Part shown: positions 1 through 9,335 of the stretch, piece after piece | How positions within the stretch are numbered: position 1 is the first letter of the stretch | How the letters are laid out: every line of letters starts with the position of its first letter | Program-made: the position numbers and the translations under genes | The notes under the pieces: model-generated | Told to the model about the DNA's origin: nothing | The model's database searches: none | The model's input: only the letters and a program-made list of their open reading frames with translations | DNA from: a virus | Strand: one strand, 5' to 3' | IMG/VR virus record: IMGVR_UViG_3300025138_000226 | Coordinates: 1 to 29,488 of that record | Length of the DNA stretch: 29,488 nucleotides

Positions 1-3000
1 GTGTAACTTGTAGCTGCGGACCAAACAGGGTTGTCAATATCAAAAGTTTTCATGTGTGATATAACTTTTCTATCAAAGTTAAGTGTTTTTTCAGCTCCAA
101 CTATTTTCCTAGCTTTAATACCAAGAGGTGGAGACACGTTTAACAACTCAACTAACACATTACTTTCGTCAGGATTATATGTTTTAGTTCTTTCACTTAA
201 AAACGCAAAAGCAGCATTTTTTAATGTAGACACAATAGCACCAAAAACTCCAGATCCTCTAAGTAAACTATCTAAAGTACCATTTAAAACTCTACCTCTT
301 TTCTTTAAAAAAGCTTCATCATCTTCGTCATCATTAAACATAGCGGCAAACAAAGCAGTTTGTAAAGTATAGAAAACTATATTCTGAACCATACCATAGT
401 AAAGTATTCTAGAAACGTTAGCCATATCGCTTGTTTTTTGATCTGAGTATGGAGGCGATATTCTTCTGTTTATAAGATCACTACCAGATTTTTTAATTAT
501 TCTATTGTATTGTGAAGTAACATTTTGAAAACCTAGTATAAACCAGCCTAACACGGAGTTTTGTTGAGACGAAGTCATGTCAGGTCTTGCGGACTGCTGT
601 GTAGATTCTGCTACTATTTGAAAATCTTCAAAAGCTTTATTTTCTGCTTCTTTTTGACTTAAACCTTCTTTAACATATTTGTTTACTCTATTTCTATAAA
701 AAGTTGCACCACCAGAGGCAATAGCCATACTATCAGATATTTGTGTTGGTGTAAAACCTAAAGCTAGTAACCTTTTTATTATAGATCTTACCGGTTGTTT
801 TGATCTACTAGCGTAACTAGCTATGTCTTGATAGTTAACATCCATCGTTAAACCACCACGTCTTTGCTTTAACATGTCTGAGTTAAATATCATCGACCAG
901 TCTTTCCAATACTGTTTTTGATCTGCAAAAGCTTTACCAGCAGCAAACAAATTGTTGTCTTCAAAGTTTAAAAAGTTAACAACAGATAATTGCTGCAGTA
1001 TAGAAGAACGCATGTTAAAGAACATCACACCACCTATAGAAGCTTGTAAATAATCTAAAAATCTATTTACATTTTTATTAGTACCTTGTGGTCTTCTTGT
1101 ACCTGTACTAATTCTATAAATCATATCTTCTAAAGCTTCTCTTAAGTTTTCACCATAAACAGCTTCTATTTTATTTAAATTCTCTGTGTTAAATATTTCT
1201 TTAACATTGTTATTGAACTCTGCAAAAAATGGCTCTCTATTAACACCGTCAGTAGCTTGTATTAAATCAGTTCTTATGTCACCAACTTCCCAAACCTCAC
1301 TTGGTTTAATATATTTATCTTTTCTTGAGATAGTGCTAACAGCTTCAGCAAACGATCTCATTTCTTGATCTTCTATAACAATAGAAACTAATAGATCTTG
1401 GTCAGACTTGCTTAAACCAGGTATATCATAACCAAACTTATTCCACAAATAAACTCTTACAGCATCAGCATATGTGTAATCATTTTTTGTTTTTTCTATT
1501 TTATTGTTTAACTTTTTATTTGTCTCAGGATTTAGCTTTTTTAAATTTGCGTAGTCATTTGCTATAGATTGTTTTGCAGCATTTAATTCTCTAAAAGCAG
1601 TGTTTAAAGGTCTAACTAAAGCTTTTTCAAAAAAAGCTCTATGACTGTTACCTAAAGCACCTTTACCTATAAAATTATATAGTAGCCCTACAAAATCCTC
1701 GTGTGAAGGTGGTATAAATAATCTAAACTTACCTTTACCAGCTCCACGCTTTCTAGCTTTTACAGCGCTAAATCTTTTAGCAGCGTCTATACCTTTGACT
1801 TCTTCTAAAACTTTATTAAACTCAGTACCTAGTCCTTCACTAAAATTAATTTTTGCTTGTACAACTTTTGATTTTATATCTAATTGTTCTAAAACGTTTT
1901 TAACAGCCGCAACGTTTGGCAAGGCGTCATCTACAAAATACATGTCGTTATAACCTTCTGCAAACTTGTTTAACATCCAAAGCGCTTTAGCTTCACCAGT
2001 ACTATTACCTAAACCAGTTATATTTTTTAAAGGTATATTTATACCTTCGCTTTTCAAGTATTCATGTATTGCTCCTTGGCTTTCAGGCGCTCTTGCTGTT
2101 AATATAAACACGTTTTCAGGACCAAACTTTTGAATTTGGTTTTTCATTTTTTGCATTAGTGGACCTGGTTTTCCATCAGTAACTTTATTAAAATCTGTAA
2201 AGTCCATTTTCCAACCTTCTTTAACAAGTTGATCACCAACAAAAGGCCAACGGTCAGAAGCTATACGTTTTACTTCACCGTCTTTAGTTGCTATAACAAA
2301 ATTATTACTAAACCCAACTGTTTCGTCAAAATCAAAAGCACTCATACCTCTTGCTTTTGTGTTTTTATTATATCCTCTAGCATTAGTAACAGCTTCAGAA
2401 AACGCTTGTCTTTGTTTAACTTCAGTGTTTAAAGCTTTATTAATTCCAGAACTATTAACGTTAAACATTGTTGCAAACGTTGTTTTACCATCTAAACCTA
2501 CTATTGAGTTAGGATCAATACCAACACCATCTGCATTGAAAACTATTTCATTAAAATATCTTTCCCACCAATTATTGTTAAGAACACTCCAGTTGTCTGG
2601 CATACGTTTTTGCAAACTATATCCTCTATCAGTTCTTGCCTTAGTTAACTTCTTGTCCATAGCTTTGTCTAAAACTATTAACTTGTAGTTTTTAATAACA
2701 AGATCATAAGCAACTTCAAAAGAATCAACACGCTCATCTAATATGCTGTTCATTAAATATAAATAAGCGGCTGTAGCAGGCATAGCGTGTTCAAACTCTA
2801 TTTTATCACCTGTTATTTTTAAAGAATAACCAGCTATTTGAGCGCCAAGCCTATGCCAAGATTTTTTATCGTTTGCAGTAAGCTTCAAATAACTACCTAT
2901 AGCTCTAACAGCTTCGCCAGTTTCATCTTGAGTTATAGCAGTGTTAAAACGCTCCCACATAACCTTGTGTATTAAAGCTATATCTTTATTCCACTGTTCT

Positions 3001-6000
3001 ATAATTTTCTTTTTTGCAAGTTTTGTTCTATAACTTGTTTTAGTACCAAATATTGTTCCGTAGTTTTTAACAATATTCCAGTTTGCTTTTTGTATTACCT
3101 CGCCTTTTTCGTTTTTAATTTCAATTGGTTTGCCAAATACACTATCTTCAGTATTCTGAGCAAGTTCTCTAACATCATTTCTAAACTTGTTATAAGCTTC
3201 AGCAGCTTCTTTACTGTAATCAAGGTTTCTAGTACCATCTTTTTTAAACTCACTCATACTAACGCCGTAGTTTTTGTTACTACCAGTAAACACATCAATA
3301 CCGTCTTTTATCCAAAACTCTTTTGGCATGTGTGGGAATAGCTGAGTTGGCATTGATTTTAAAAAGTTTTCTCTTCCAGCTTTAGTTTTTAAGTCATATG
3401 TCTTTTTTTGACCTCTAGCTTGTAGAACATTGTCTATACCTTTTTCTTCTAGCTCAAGAGTGTTTTTCACCATCAAACCATCAACCTCTGTAAATGCTTC
3501 ACTAAAAGCCGCTTTGCCCTGTGCAGTTGTAACTTTAGCTATATCTGATTTAGAAGCGCCTGCTTGTTCTAGTTTTCTTTGAGCACCAGATAACGCTACG
3601 CCTATTGCAAACGTTTTTGCAACGCCTTTTAAAAACTGACCAATGTCTCTATTGTATTCGTTTAGCTCGTTTTTAGGTGTTATACCTAAATCTTTTTTAA
3701 GTTTTTCAATAGTTTCAGGTTTAGGATTTCTAAACTGAGGCTTTAATATCTTAACAGGTGTTTGGCTTGATAAACCTAAGCTTCTACCAGCAGGCGATGT
3801 TTCGGCTTCTAACTTAGTTTTTGGGTCTTTGCTAGTGGCTTTTGGATCTGTGTAGTCTTCGTAAAAATAATCCATTACTAAACCTTTCAAGCCAATAGCT
3901 CTACCATAAACCTCTCTTGATACGTCTATGTTTTCACCTATCTTATTTACATCAGCTGTTTTTCTAGTAACATTTAGCAAAGGTAAAGTTTTAAGAAATT
4001 TACTAGTATTTTCACCAGCGTTAAAAACTCTCTGTATGCTTTGTGCTTCAGCAGGTATTGGCATACCTTCTTTATATGTTGTAACTAAAGCTAAGTTAGC
4101 TCCACCTTTCATAATTTTATCAGCAGGTATGTCAAATATAATTTCACCAACTTTACCAGCGTTTTCAGAAATTACTTCTTTAAAAGTATCACCTTTTTTT
4201 ACTTTTATTTTAGACTTTATATTGTCAGACTTTGTAGACACAATACTAAAGTCTTCAAACATATCTATTTTTTGAACAAAAGTTTCTTGCGTGTTTGCTG
4301 TATCGTTTACATCACCAGCAAGATCTTTTATGTTTGGATCATCAAGCTTAACGCTGTCACGAATACTTAGTATTTTAGCCTCTTCGTATATAGTGTCATC
4401 TTTAGGTTTTATATTTGCAGTTACAAATGTAGAAAATTTACCTTTTCCAGAAACGTATCTTGTTATAAGACCAGGTAAGTAAACAGATAAAGCAGACACA
4501 ACGTTTTTTCTAGGTATATCACCAACTCTATCATCAAACTTTATAGCAGTTAAAGCTAATAAATTATATTGAGCTAGTAATTCCGCGTAATCTTTTCTAT
4601 ACTGAGGATTATCTTTAAAATTAGGAAGTTTACTAAGTTTTTTAATTTGTCTTATTAACTTCTCAGGTGTTCTTTGTGTATCTTCAGAAAACACTGGATC
4701 ACCTTCGGGTGTTGTGCCAGACACTATCAAGTTATTGTCTCTTACGCCTTTTCTAAAACTAGAAATATACGCGTTTATATCCTCAGCAGAGTTAAGCTTA
4801 AAATACATAGGTTGTTTACCGTCGTGATACTTGTTGATAGCTTCATTTAGCATAAGCTTTAACGAAACCATAAAACTTCTTCCTTCTTTTATTAAACCAG
4901 CATCTTGAAGCTCTGCAAGTATAGGTGTTAACTCTCTTAAGTAAGCCTCTTTACCTTTAGACTTGTAGTTGTTCAATCTATTCAACACGCTGCTATACAC
5001 GTCTGCGTTAGTCTCTTTTATTTGTTCTAGTAAAAGCTCTACATCTGCTATAACAGCATCATTCATGCCGCTCATTTCAATATCTTCAAATAACTTTGTT
5101 CTTGAATCGTTTAAGTGTGTAAGCTCATGAAACACAGAATAAGCCATAGCAGATTTGTCATAGCTAGTTGGTGCGTTAATTATATTTCTTACTACGTTTT
5201 GTTCAACAACAATTATATCGTTACCAAAAAAACTAGCGTTAGCGCCTCTATCTCTAAAGCCACGCATGTATTCTTCTATCTGTTCTTGTGTTGCGCCTTT
5301 TTCTTTTAACAAAGCCTCAACATCTTCAAAGGTATCTACATTTAATACACTACCACCTAGACCTAGCGTCATAGACATGCTTTCCATATACTTACCAAAG
5401 TAGAAATAATCTTCTGCTTTAGCTTTTGAGTCTTTAGGCATTAATTCAACTAGATTATCAACTTTTTGTTTTTGATTAATTTTTGTAGTGTTTCTTAAAC
5501 CAGCAACTTCTTGATCAATATCATCAATCTGTTTTTGTATTGCTTTTATTTTTTTATTAGCTGTCTTGCTGTACTTTTGACCTGACTGTGCTGAACCAAC
5601 ACTTTGACCTTGCTTTCTTAAAACACGCTTTTTTCTTTGAGCTTCGAATAGTGAAAATATATTTTCGTTAGACATGTTAGAAACATCAGCAAAAACTTCA
5701 GCGTCTTGAACTTGAGCTTCTCGCATTATTCTCATTAATTCACTTTGCAGGTAAAGCTCTAAATCTGTTTTTTGAACATTAGGACCTTTGTATAAAACTT
5801 CTAGTTCTTTTGCAATTTCAGCAAACTCACTACTTCTTTTTTGATTAGCATTTATTTCTTGCCTTGTAAGAACATCACTTCTTATAGCGTTAAAAACATT
5901 ACTAGTAGTAGAAGGTCCTTGTATTGCCATTGTAGAGAACAATACGTTCATATTAAACTCTGCGTCAATACCATCAACCAAACCAACGTCTTTGCCTAAA

Positions 6001-8018
6001 ACTCCGTAATCAACTAAATTATGACCAACCTGCGTCATTGCTTCTTCAATATACTCTATACCAGTGTTATAACCAAATCCTCCAGCACCTCTTAATGCGT
6101 TACCAAATGTAACTCCAACAATATCACTTTTGTTTAGTAAAGCTAGTTTTTGTACATAAGACATTGTACCAAATTTCTCTGCATAAGCAGCAATACCACC
6201 ATACAGGATAGAGCTAAAAGCCTTTTGATACTCTGAAACATTCATTTCAGCTCTAGAAGCCTCTAGTTGTTTTAAAATACTAATTCTTTCGTCTTCTGTA
6301 GTAGCGTTTTTTAACTCGTTAGTATAAAAGTCTATATTTGTTTGTGCATTTTTTTGACTTATTTCCATTTCAGAAAGCTTTGCACCACCTTCTAATCCAA
6401 AAAACAGCCTAGTAAGATATTTTGTTGCCGGAGCTACAACAGCTTTTCCTCCAAGAGAGATAACACCACCATATGTAAGAGCAGAGCCAATGCTAAATAT
6501 ATTGTTTGCAAATAGCTGATTTGCTGCTTCTCCAAAATTTTGATCTGGACCAGAAAACTTTACGTCTTGCCACTTTATGTTTAAAGGTCTTGATGCTTGT
6601 GTGTGTTGCTGTAAGCTTTCTTGATAGTCTATAACGTCTTTGTGTATGTTTCCAAAAAACTCAATTTCAAACTCTTCACCAGTATCAAATTCATAAGCTG
6701 GAGCAATCAACGCTTCAGGTATTTCTTCTAAATAATCAAGAGCTTTTACACCAAGCCCAATCATATCAATTAAACCTTTTTCCATAGACAACTGCATACC
6801 TCCACTCATTGAGTAGTCTAGCATAAAAGCTTGAGCCATAAACTCAGTGTCATCTATTTTACTTGTTGATGAAAGAAAATCTTCCGTACTTAAATCTATT
6901 GCCTCTGCGGTTAATCTTTGGTTTGAAAGTGAAGTTCTGTATTCTTCCATTACACTCTCGTATTGATTGTATAAAGATAAAGCTTTTGATCTATCTTGGC
7001 TTGAAGATGTTGGTTTTATATTTAAATCTTGAATTTGACTAACTAAGCTTTCTACTTCAGGAACAATTTCAGTAAGCACAGTATTGTTAAACGCAGCAGA
7101 AGTTGTTTTGTAATTTTCTTTAACCGTAATAATTTCATTTATTTTAAAGTCAAGATAATTTTTTAAAACAATATTTGCTTTTCCTTGCCCTTTGTATATA
7201 GCTGTTTTTAAAGGACGCTTATTTTTTTCCGTAGAAGCCTCAGAAAAAGCTTGACCATAAACAGGGCGATAAACATCATATATTGATTTTGTTTTTGGTT
7301 CTTCATCAACATCATCTTTAAAGTCATCTGGATATAATGTCTCTCTATCGTTTGTTAAAGCTGTTGTGTATTCGTCAACCCATAGGTTACCAGTTTTAGG
7401 GTTTACAGATGTAGCGTCCATTTCGTCATACACTCCGTCCATGAGGTTTGCAGATGCTACTTTTCTAATATCCGCATTGTCAATGTCAGCAATGTATAAC
7501 TGAACCGCTCTTTTTTGTTGTTCTTTTAAAACAGATTTAATCTCTGCATTGCTAACTAAACTTAAAATATCAAACTCAGGATCATTCACTCTATACTTAT
7601 TGTAGCTTTCATATTTGTCTGGACCAACAAAAGGAACGTTAGTTGCAAAATAATTTTTTAAGTCAGTTTCTAAATCATTTTTATATATGTCAGAACTTAG
7701 GTTTCCAGAAAATCTTGGTCTAGTTTGCCAGTCTGTTTCTGGCCTTTCCATATTTGACAAGTTAAAGTACTTTTCAGCTAAAACTTCTTTTACTTCGTCA
7801 CTGTCTTTAGTTATACTGTTTTTAATCTCAAAAGCACTTTGAGTAGCTTCTTGTGGATTTTTAGGTGCCCTTGTTATTTTTGACTCTAAAGTAGGAACAC
7901 CATCAATTTCAATATTGTACTTTTTAACATACTCATCAATACTTAAGCTTTCTTGCTCAGCGCCAACGAGGATTGTTTTTTCATCAAATATGTTTTCACC
8001 AATTTTGTATTCAGGCAT
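1..8018 (-). CDS. Giant polyvalent internal virion (ejection) protein, partial: HEXXH zincin plus HAD domain
   Basis: Reading the minus strand from the ATG at 8018-8016 gives 2672 codons without a stop before the left edge, so the C-terminus is missing. The start MPEYKIGENIF follows the previous gene's stop by five bases. Visible parts: a Gly-rich hydrophobic stretch near residues 505-546; helical, charged segments near 716-857; a zincin motif HELTH at 964-968 with a possible third ligand in RELTPILAE (1028-1036); a complete HAD domain with DFDET (1896-1900), LTAR (1973-1976), K2011 and DD (2030-2031); a basic region followed by FRLFIPPSHEDFVGLLY; TQQSARPD (2473-2480); and a hydrophobic segment YYGMVQNIVFYTLQTALF near 2540-2557. 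Giant multi-enzyme proteins of this kind lie at the end of podovirus structural modules and are packaged and ejected with the DNA. The position after two smaller ejection-type genes fits. Substrates of both enzyme domains are unknown. There is no DxDGD RNA polymerase motif. Confidence 0.85.
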   Translation of the reverse strand, partial: MPEYKIGENIFDEKTILVGAEQESLSIDEYVKKYNIEIDGVPTLESKITRAPKNPQEATQSAFEIKNSITKDSDEVKEVLAEKYFNLSNMERPETDWQTRPRFSGNLSSDIYKNDLETDLKNYFATNVPFVGPDKYESYNKYRVNDPEFDILSLVSNAEIKSVLKEQQKRAVQLYIADIDNADIRKVASANLMDGVYDEMDATSVNPKTGNLWVDEYTTALTNDRETLYPDDFKDDVDEEPKTKSIYDVYRPVYGQAFSEASTEKNKRPLKTAIYKGQGKANIVLKNYLDFKINEIITVKENYKTTSAAFNNTVLTEIVPEVESLVSQIQDLNIKPTSSSQDRSKALSLYNQYESVMEEYRTSLSNQRLTAEAIDLSTEDFLSSTSKIDDTEFMAQAFMLDYSMSGGMQLSMEKGLIDMIGLGVKALDYLEEIPEALIAPAYEFDTGEEFEIEFFGNIHKDVIDYQESLQQHTQASRPLNIKWQDVKFSGPDQNFGEAANQLFANNIFSIGSALTYGGVISLGGKAVVAPATKYLTRLFFGLEGGAKLSEMEISQKNAQTNIDFYTNELKNATTEDERISILKQLEASRAEMNVSEYQKAFSSILYGGIAAYAEKFGTMSYVQKLALLNKSDIVGVTFGNALRGAGGFGYNTGIEYIEEAMTQVGHNLVDYGVLGKDVGLVDGIDAEFNMNVLFSTMAIQGPSTTSNVFNAIRSDVLTRQEINANQKRSSEFAEIAKELEVLYKGPNVQKTDLELYLQSELMRIMREAQVQDAEVFADVSNMSNENIFSLFEAQRKKRVLRKQGQSVGSAQSGQKYSKTANKKIKAIQKQIDDIDQEVAGLRNTTKINQKQKVDNLVELMPKDSKAKAEDYFYFGKYMESMSMTLGLGGSVLNVDTFEDVEALLKEKGATQEQIEEYMRGFRDRGANASFFGNDIIVVEQNVVRNIINAPTSYDKSAMAYSVFHELTHLNDSRTKLFEDIEMSGMNDAVIADVELLLEQIKETNADVYSSVLNRLNNYKSKGKEAYLRELTPILAELQDAGLIKEGRSFMVSLKLMLNEAINKYHDGKQPMYFKLNSAEDINAYISSFRKGVRDNNLIVSGTTPEGDPVFSEDTQRTPEKLIRQIKKLSKLPNFKDNPQYRKDYAELLAQYNLLALTAIKFDDRVGDIPRKNVVSALSVYLPGLITRYVSGKGKFSTFVTANIKPKDDTIYEEAKILSIRDSVKLDDPNIKDLAGDVNDTANTQETFVQKIDMFEDFSIVSTKSDNIKSKIKVKKGDTFKEVISENAGKVGEIIFDIPADKIMKGGANLALVTTYKEGMPIPAEAQSIQRVFNAGENTSKFLKTLPLLNVTRKTADVNKIGENIDVSREVYGRAIGLKGLVMDYFYEDYTDPKATSKDPKTKLEAETSPAGRSLGLSSQTPVKILKPQFRNPKPETIEKLKKDLGITPKNELNEYNRDIGQFLKGVAKTFAIGVALSGAQRKLEQAGASKSDIAKVTTAQGKAAFSEAFTEVDGLMVKNTLELEEKGIDNVLQARGQKKTYDLKTKAGRENFLKSMPTQLFPHMPKEFWIKDGIDVFTGSNKNYGVSMSEFKKDGTRNLDYSKEAAEAYNKFRNDVRELAQNTEDSVFGKPIEIKNEKGEVIQKANWNIVKNYGTIFGTKTSYRTKLAKKKIIEQWNKDIALIHKVMWERFNTAITQDETGEAVRAIGSYLKLTANDKKSWHRLGAQIAGYSLKITGDKIEFEHAMPATAAYLYLMNSILDERVDSFEVAYDLVIKNYKLIVLDKAMDKKLTKARTDRGYSLQKRMPDNWSVLNNNWWERYFNEIVFNADGVGIDPNSIVGLDGKTTFATMFNVNSSGINKALNTEVKQRQAFSEAVTNARGYNKNTKARGMSAFDFDETVGFSNNFVIATKDGEVKRIASDRWPFVGDQLVKEGWKMDFTDFNKVTDGKPGPLMQKMKNQIQKFGPENVFILTARAPESQGAIHEYLKSEGINIPLKNITGLGNSTGEAKALWMLNKFAEGYNDMYFVDDALPNVAAVKNVLEQLDIKSKVVQAKINFSEGLGTEFNKVLEEVKGIDAAKRFSAVKARKRGAGKGKFRLFIPPSHEDFVGLLYNFIGKGALGNSHRAFFEKALVRPLNTAFRELNAAKQSIANDYANLKKLNPETNKKLNNKIEKTKNDYTYADAVRVYLWNKFGYDIPGLSKSDQDLLVSIVIEDQEMRSFAEAVSTISRKDKYIKPSEVWEVGDIRTDLIQATDGVNREPFFAEFNNNVKEIFNTENLNKIEAVYGENLREALEDMIYRISTGTRRPQGTNKNVNRFLDYLQASIGGVMFFNMRSSILQQLSVVNFLNFEDNNLFAAGKAFADQKQYWKDWSMIFNSDMLKQRRGGLTMDVNYQDIASYASRSKQPVRSIIKRLLALGFTPTQISDSMAIASGGATFYRNRVNKYVKEGLSQKEAENKAFEDFQIVAESTQQSARPDMTSSQQNSVLGWFILGFQNVTSQYNRIIKKSGSDLINRRISPPYSDQKTSDMANVSRILYYGMVQNIVFYTLQTALFAAMFNDDEDDEAFLKKRGRVLNGTLDSLLRGSGVFGAIVSTLKNAAFAFLSERTKTYNPDESNVLVELLNVSPPLGIKARKIVGAEKTLNFDRKVISHMKTFDIDNPVWSAATSY

Positions 8019-8023
8019 GTTTA

Positions 8024-9328
8024 TTATTTATTGTATGTTGGTAATAATAAGAACTTAAAAGCATCGCGTTGACCTAGCTGATTGTACAAGGCTTGACCGC
8101 TACCGTCTTTTACACTCTGACCATTACCTTCTACTGGTAACATACTACCATTAAAATTGCTTCTCCACTTATTTCCTACATAATCAAAACTAATATCGCC
8201 AATATTAAATGTTCTCTCTTTACTTTCCTTACCTTCCATTATCCTAACAAGCCTTGGTTCATCGTCAAAGTAAAGTCTACGAGAAATAGGTAGCATTACA
8301 CTAGTTTTATCGTTACTGGTTTTTGAAGGTTCTGTTTTGTTATATTTCTCCTCAACAAGACCATACAACCAACCTTGCAAACCTGCTCTTAACTCTTTAG
8401 TATTATTTGTACCATAAGCATCTGCTAGCAAGTTTTGTTTCATCATAAGTATTTCATCTGGCTCACTTTCAGGGTTTGCAGCTACAAATTCTTGATCTGT
8501 CATTTGTAAAATAGAGTCTGATTCACTTGTTATAAACGATTGACCACCGTAAGTAAAGTCATAAGCTAAACTACGAATACTATTAAAACCGCCATTTTTA
8601 GTACTACCAGTTTCATTAAGAATAGCATCAATCTCAGCCTTAGCATCGTCCATATCCAGTGGATCTTCACCTTGAGCAGGTTTTTTACCGTACTTATCAA
8701 TAACTGCAATAACATCTCTAGAAGCATCGTCTAAATAAGGACTTTTTTCTTTGTAGCCATTTAAAATATCATCAATGCTAATATCCAGATTCATTTCATC
8801 GTCGTAAAACGTAATACCATTATCACCAAAAACAATGTTTGAATTTAAACTACCAGTAGTTGAGTTGGTAGTAATGTCTAGTGTTCTATTGTGAGACATG
8901 CTGCTATTACCTTTTGACATGTTATTTAAAAGGTCTCCGCTCTCAGCTCTTTCTCTTATTTCTTCCCACTTGATAAGACCTGCTTTGTTGTTTTCTAAAA
9001 TTGTTTTTATACTGTTAACAGTTCTAGCAGCGTTTTTATATTTCTTACTACTAGGAAGAGCTTTTCTCATTGTTTCGTGCGCTGCCGCATATTGATCTCT
9101 TTTGTTTGTAATAAAATCTAAATTAGCCTCGCCGTATTTACCTTCAAACACTTCTGATGGCATTGCTCTAAATGCTTTTCTACCTTGAGATAACACTTCT
9201 TGTGCTATAGCATTTTTTTGTGACATAAATGTACCAATGCTAGATATAGCTTTCATTATACCGCTATAATCAAATGGCTTTGGCCCCATTTGCGCTGCCG
9301 CTCTTATTAAATTTTGATCTGCTCCCAT
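8024..9328 (-). CDS. Presumed internal virion protein (434 aa)
   Basis: I do not recognise a named family. The protein begins MGADQNLIRAAAQMG and its first 130 residues look largely helical (FMSQKNAIAQEVLSQGRKAF, then lysine-rich helices). The rest is acidic and mixed, with Asp/Glu-rich loops and many Ser/Thr/Asn. There is no signal peptide and no obvious membrane segment. It lies between a small glutamine-rich ejection-type protein (7 bases upstream) and the giant virion protein (5 bases downstream), so the three are almost certainly co-translated. In T7- and P22-like phages this slot holds proteins packaged inside the head and ejected into the cell, such as T7 gp15 or P22 gp20. That role is inferred from position and helical content, not from a motif. 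The A/T-rich leader ATAAACT before the ATG carries no Shine-Dalgarno sequence. Confidence 0.75.
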   Translation of the reverse strand: MGADQNLIRAAAQMGPKPFDYSGIMKAISSIGTFMSQKNAIAQEVLSQGRKAFRAMPSEVFEGKYGEANLDFITNKRDQYAAAHETMRKALPSSKKYKNAARTVNSIKTILENNKAGLIKWEEIRERAESGDLLNNMSKGNSSMSHNRTLDITTNSTTGSLNSNIVFGDNGITFYDDEMNLDISIDDILNGYKEKSPYLDDASRDVIAVIDKYGKKPAQGEDPLDMDDAKAEIDAILNETGSTKNGGFNSIRSLAYDFTYGGQSFITSESDSILQMTDQEFVAANPESEPDEILMMKQNLLADAYGTNNTKELRAGLQGWLYGLVEEKYNKTEPSKTSNDKTSVMLPISRRLYFDDEPRLVRIMEGKESKERTFNIGDISFDYVGNKWRSNFNGSMLPVEGNGQSVKDGSGQALYNQLGQRDAFKFLLLPTYNK

Positions 9329-9335
9329 AGTTTAT

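Noticed and set aside
31-5309. Several short plus-strand open frames (60-115 codons) over the giant gene
   Set aside because: All are antisense to the continuous minus-strand frame that holds the zincin and HAD motifs. Their Ser/Phe/Leu-rich products show no domains and no start context.
1-8018. Possible virion RNA polymerase, as found in the giant proteins of crAss-like phages
   Set aside because: I looked for DxDGD or similar double-psi-barrel motifs. The only comparable string, DFDET, belongs to the HAD domain, with its other three motifs in place.
8018-8030. Frameshift or fusion joining the 434-aa gene to the giant gene
   Set aside because: The 434-aa frame ends with a clear TAA and the giant frame opens at its own ATG five bases later with an A/T-rich leader, so they are two coupled genes.
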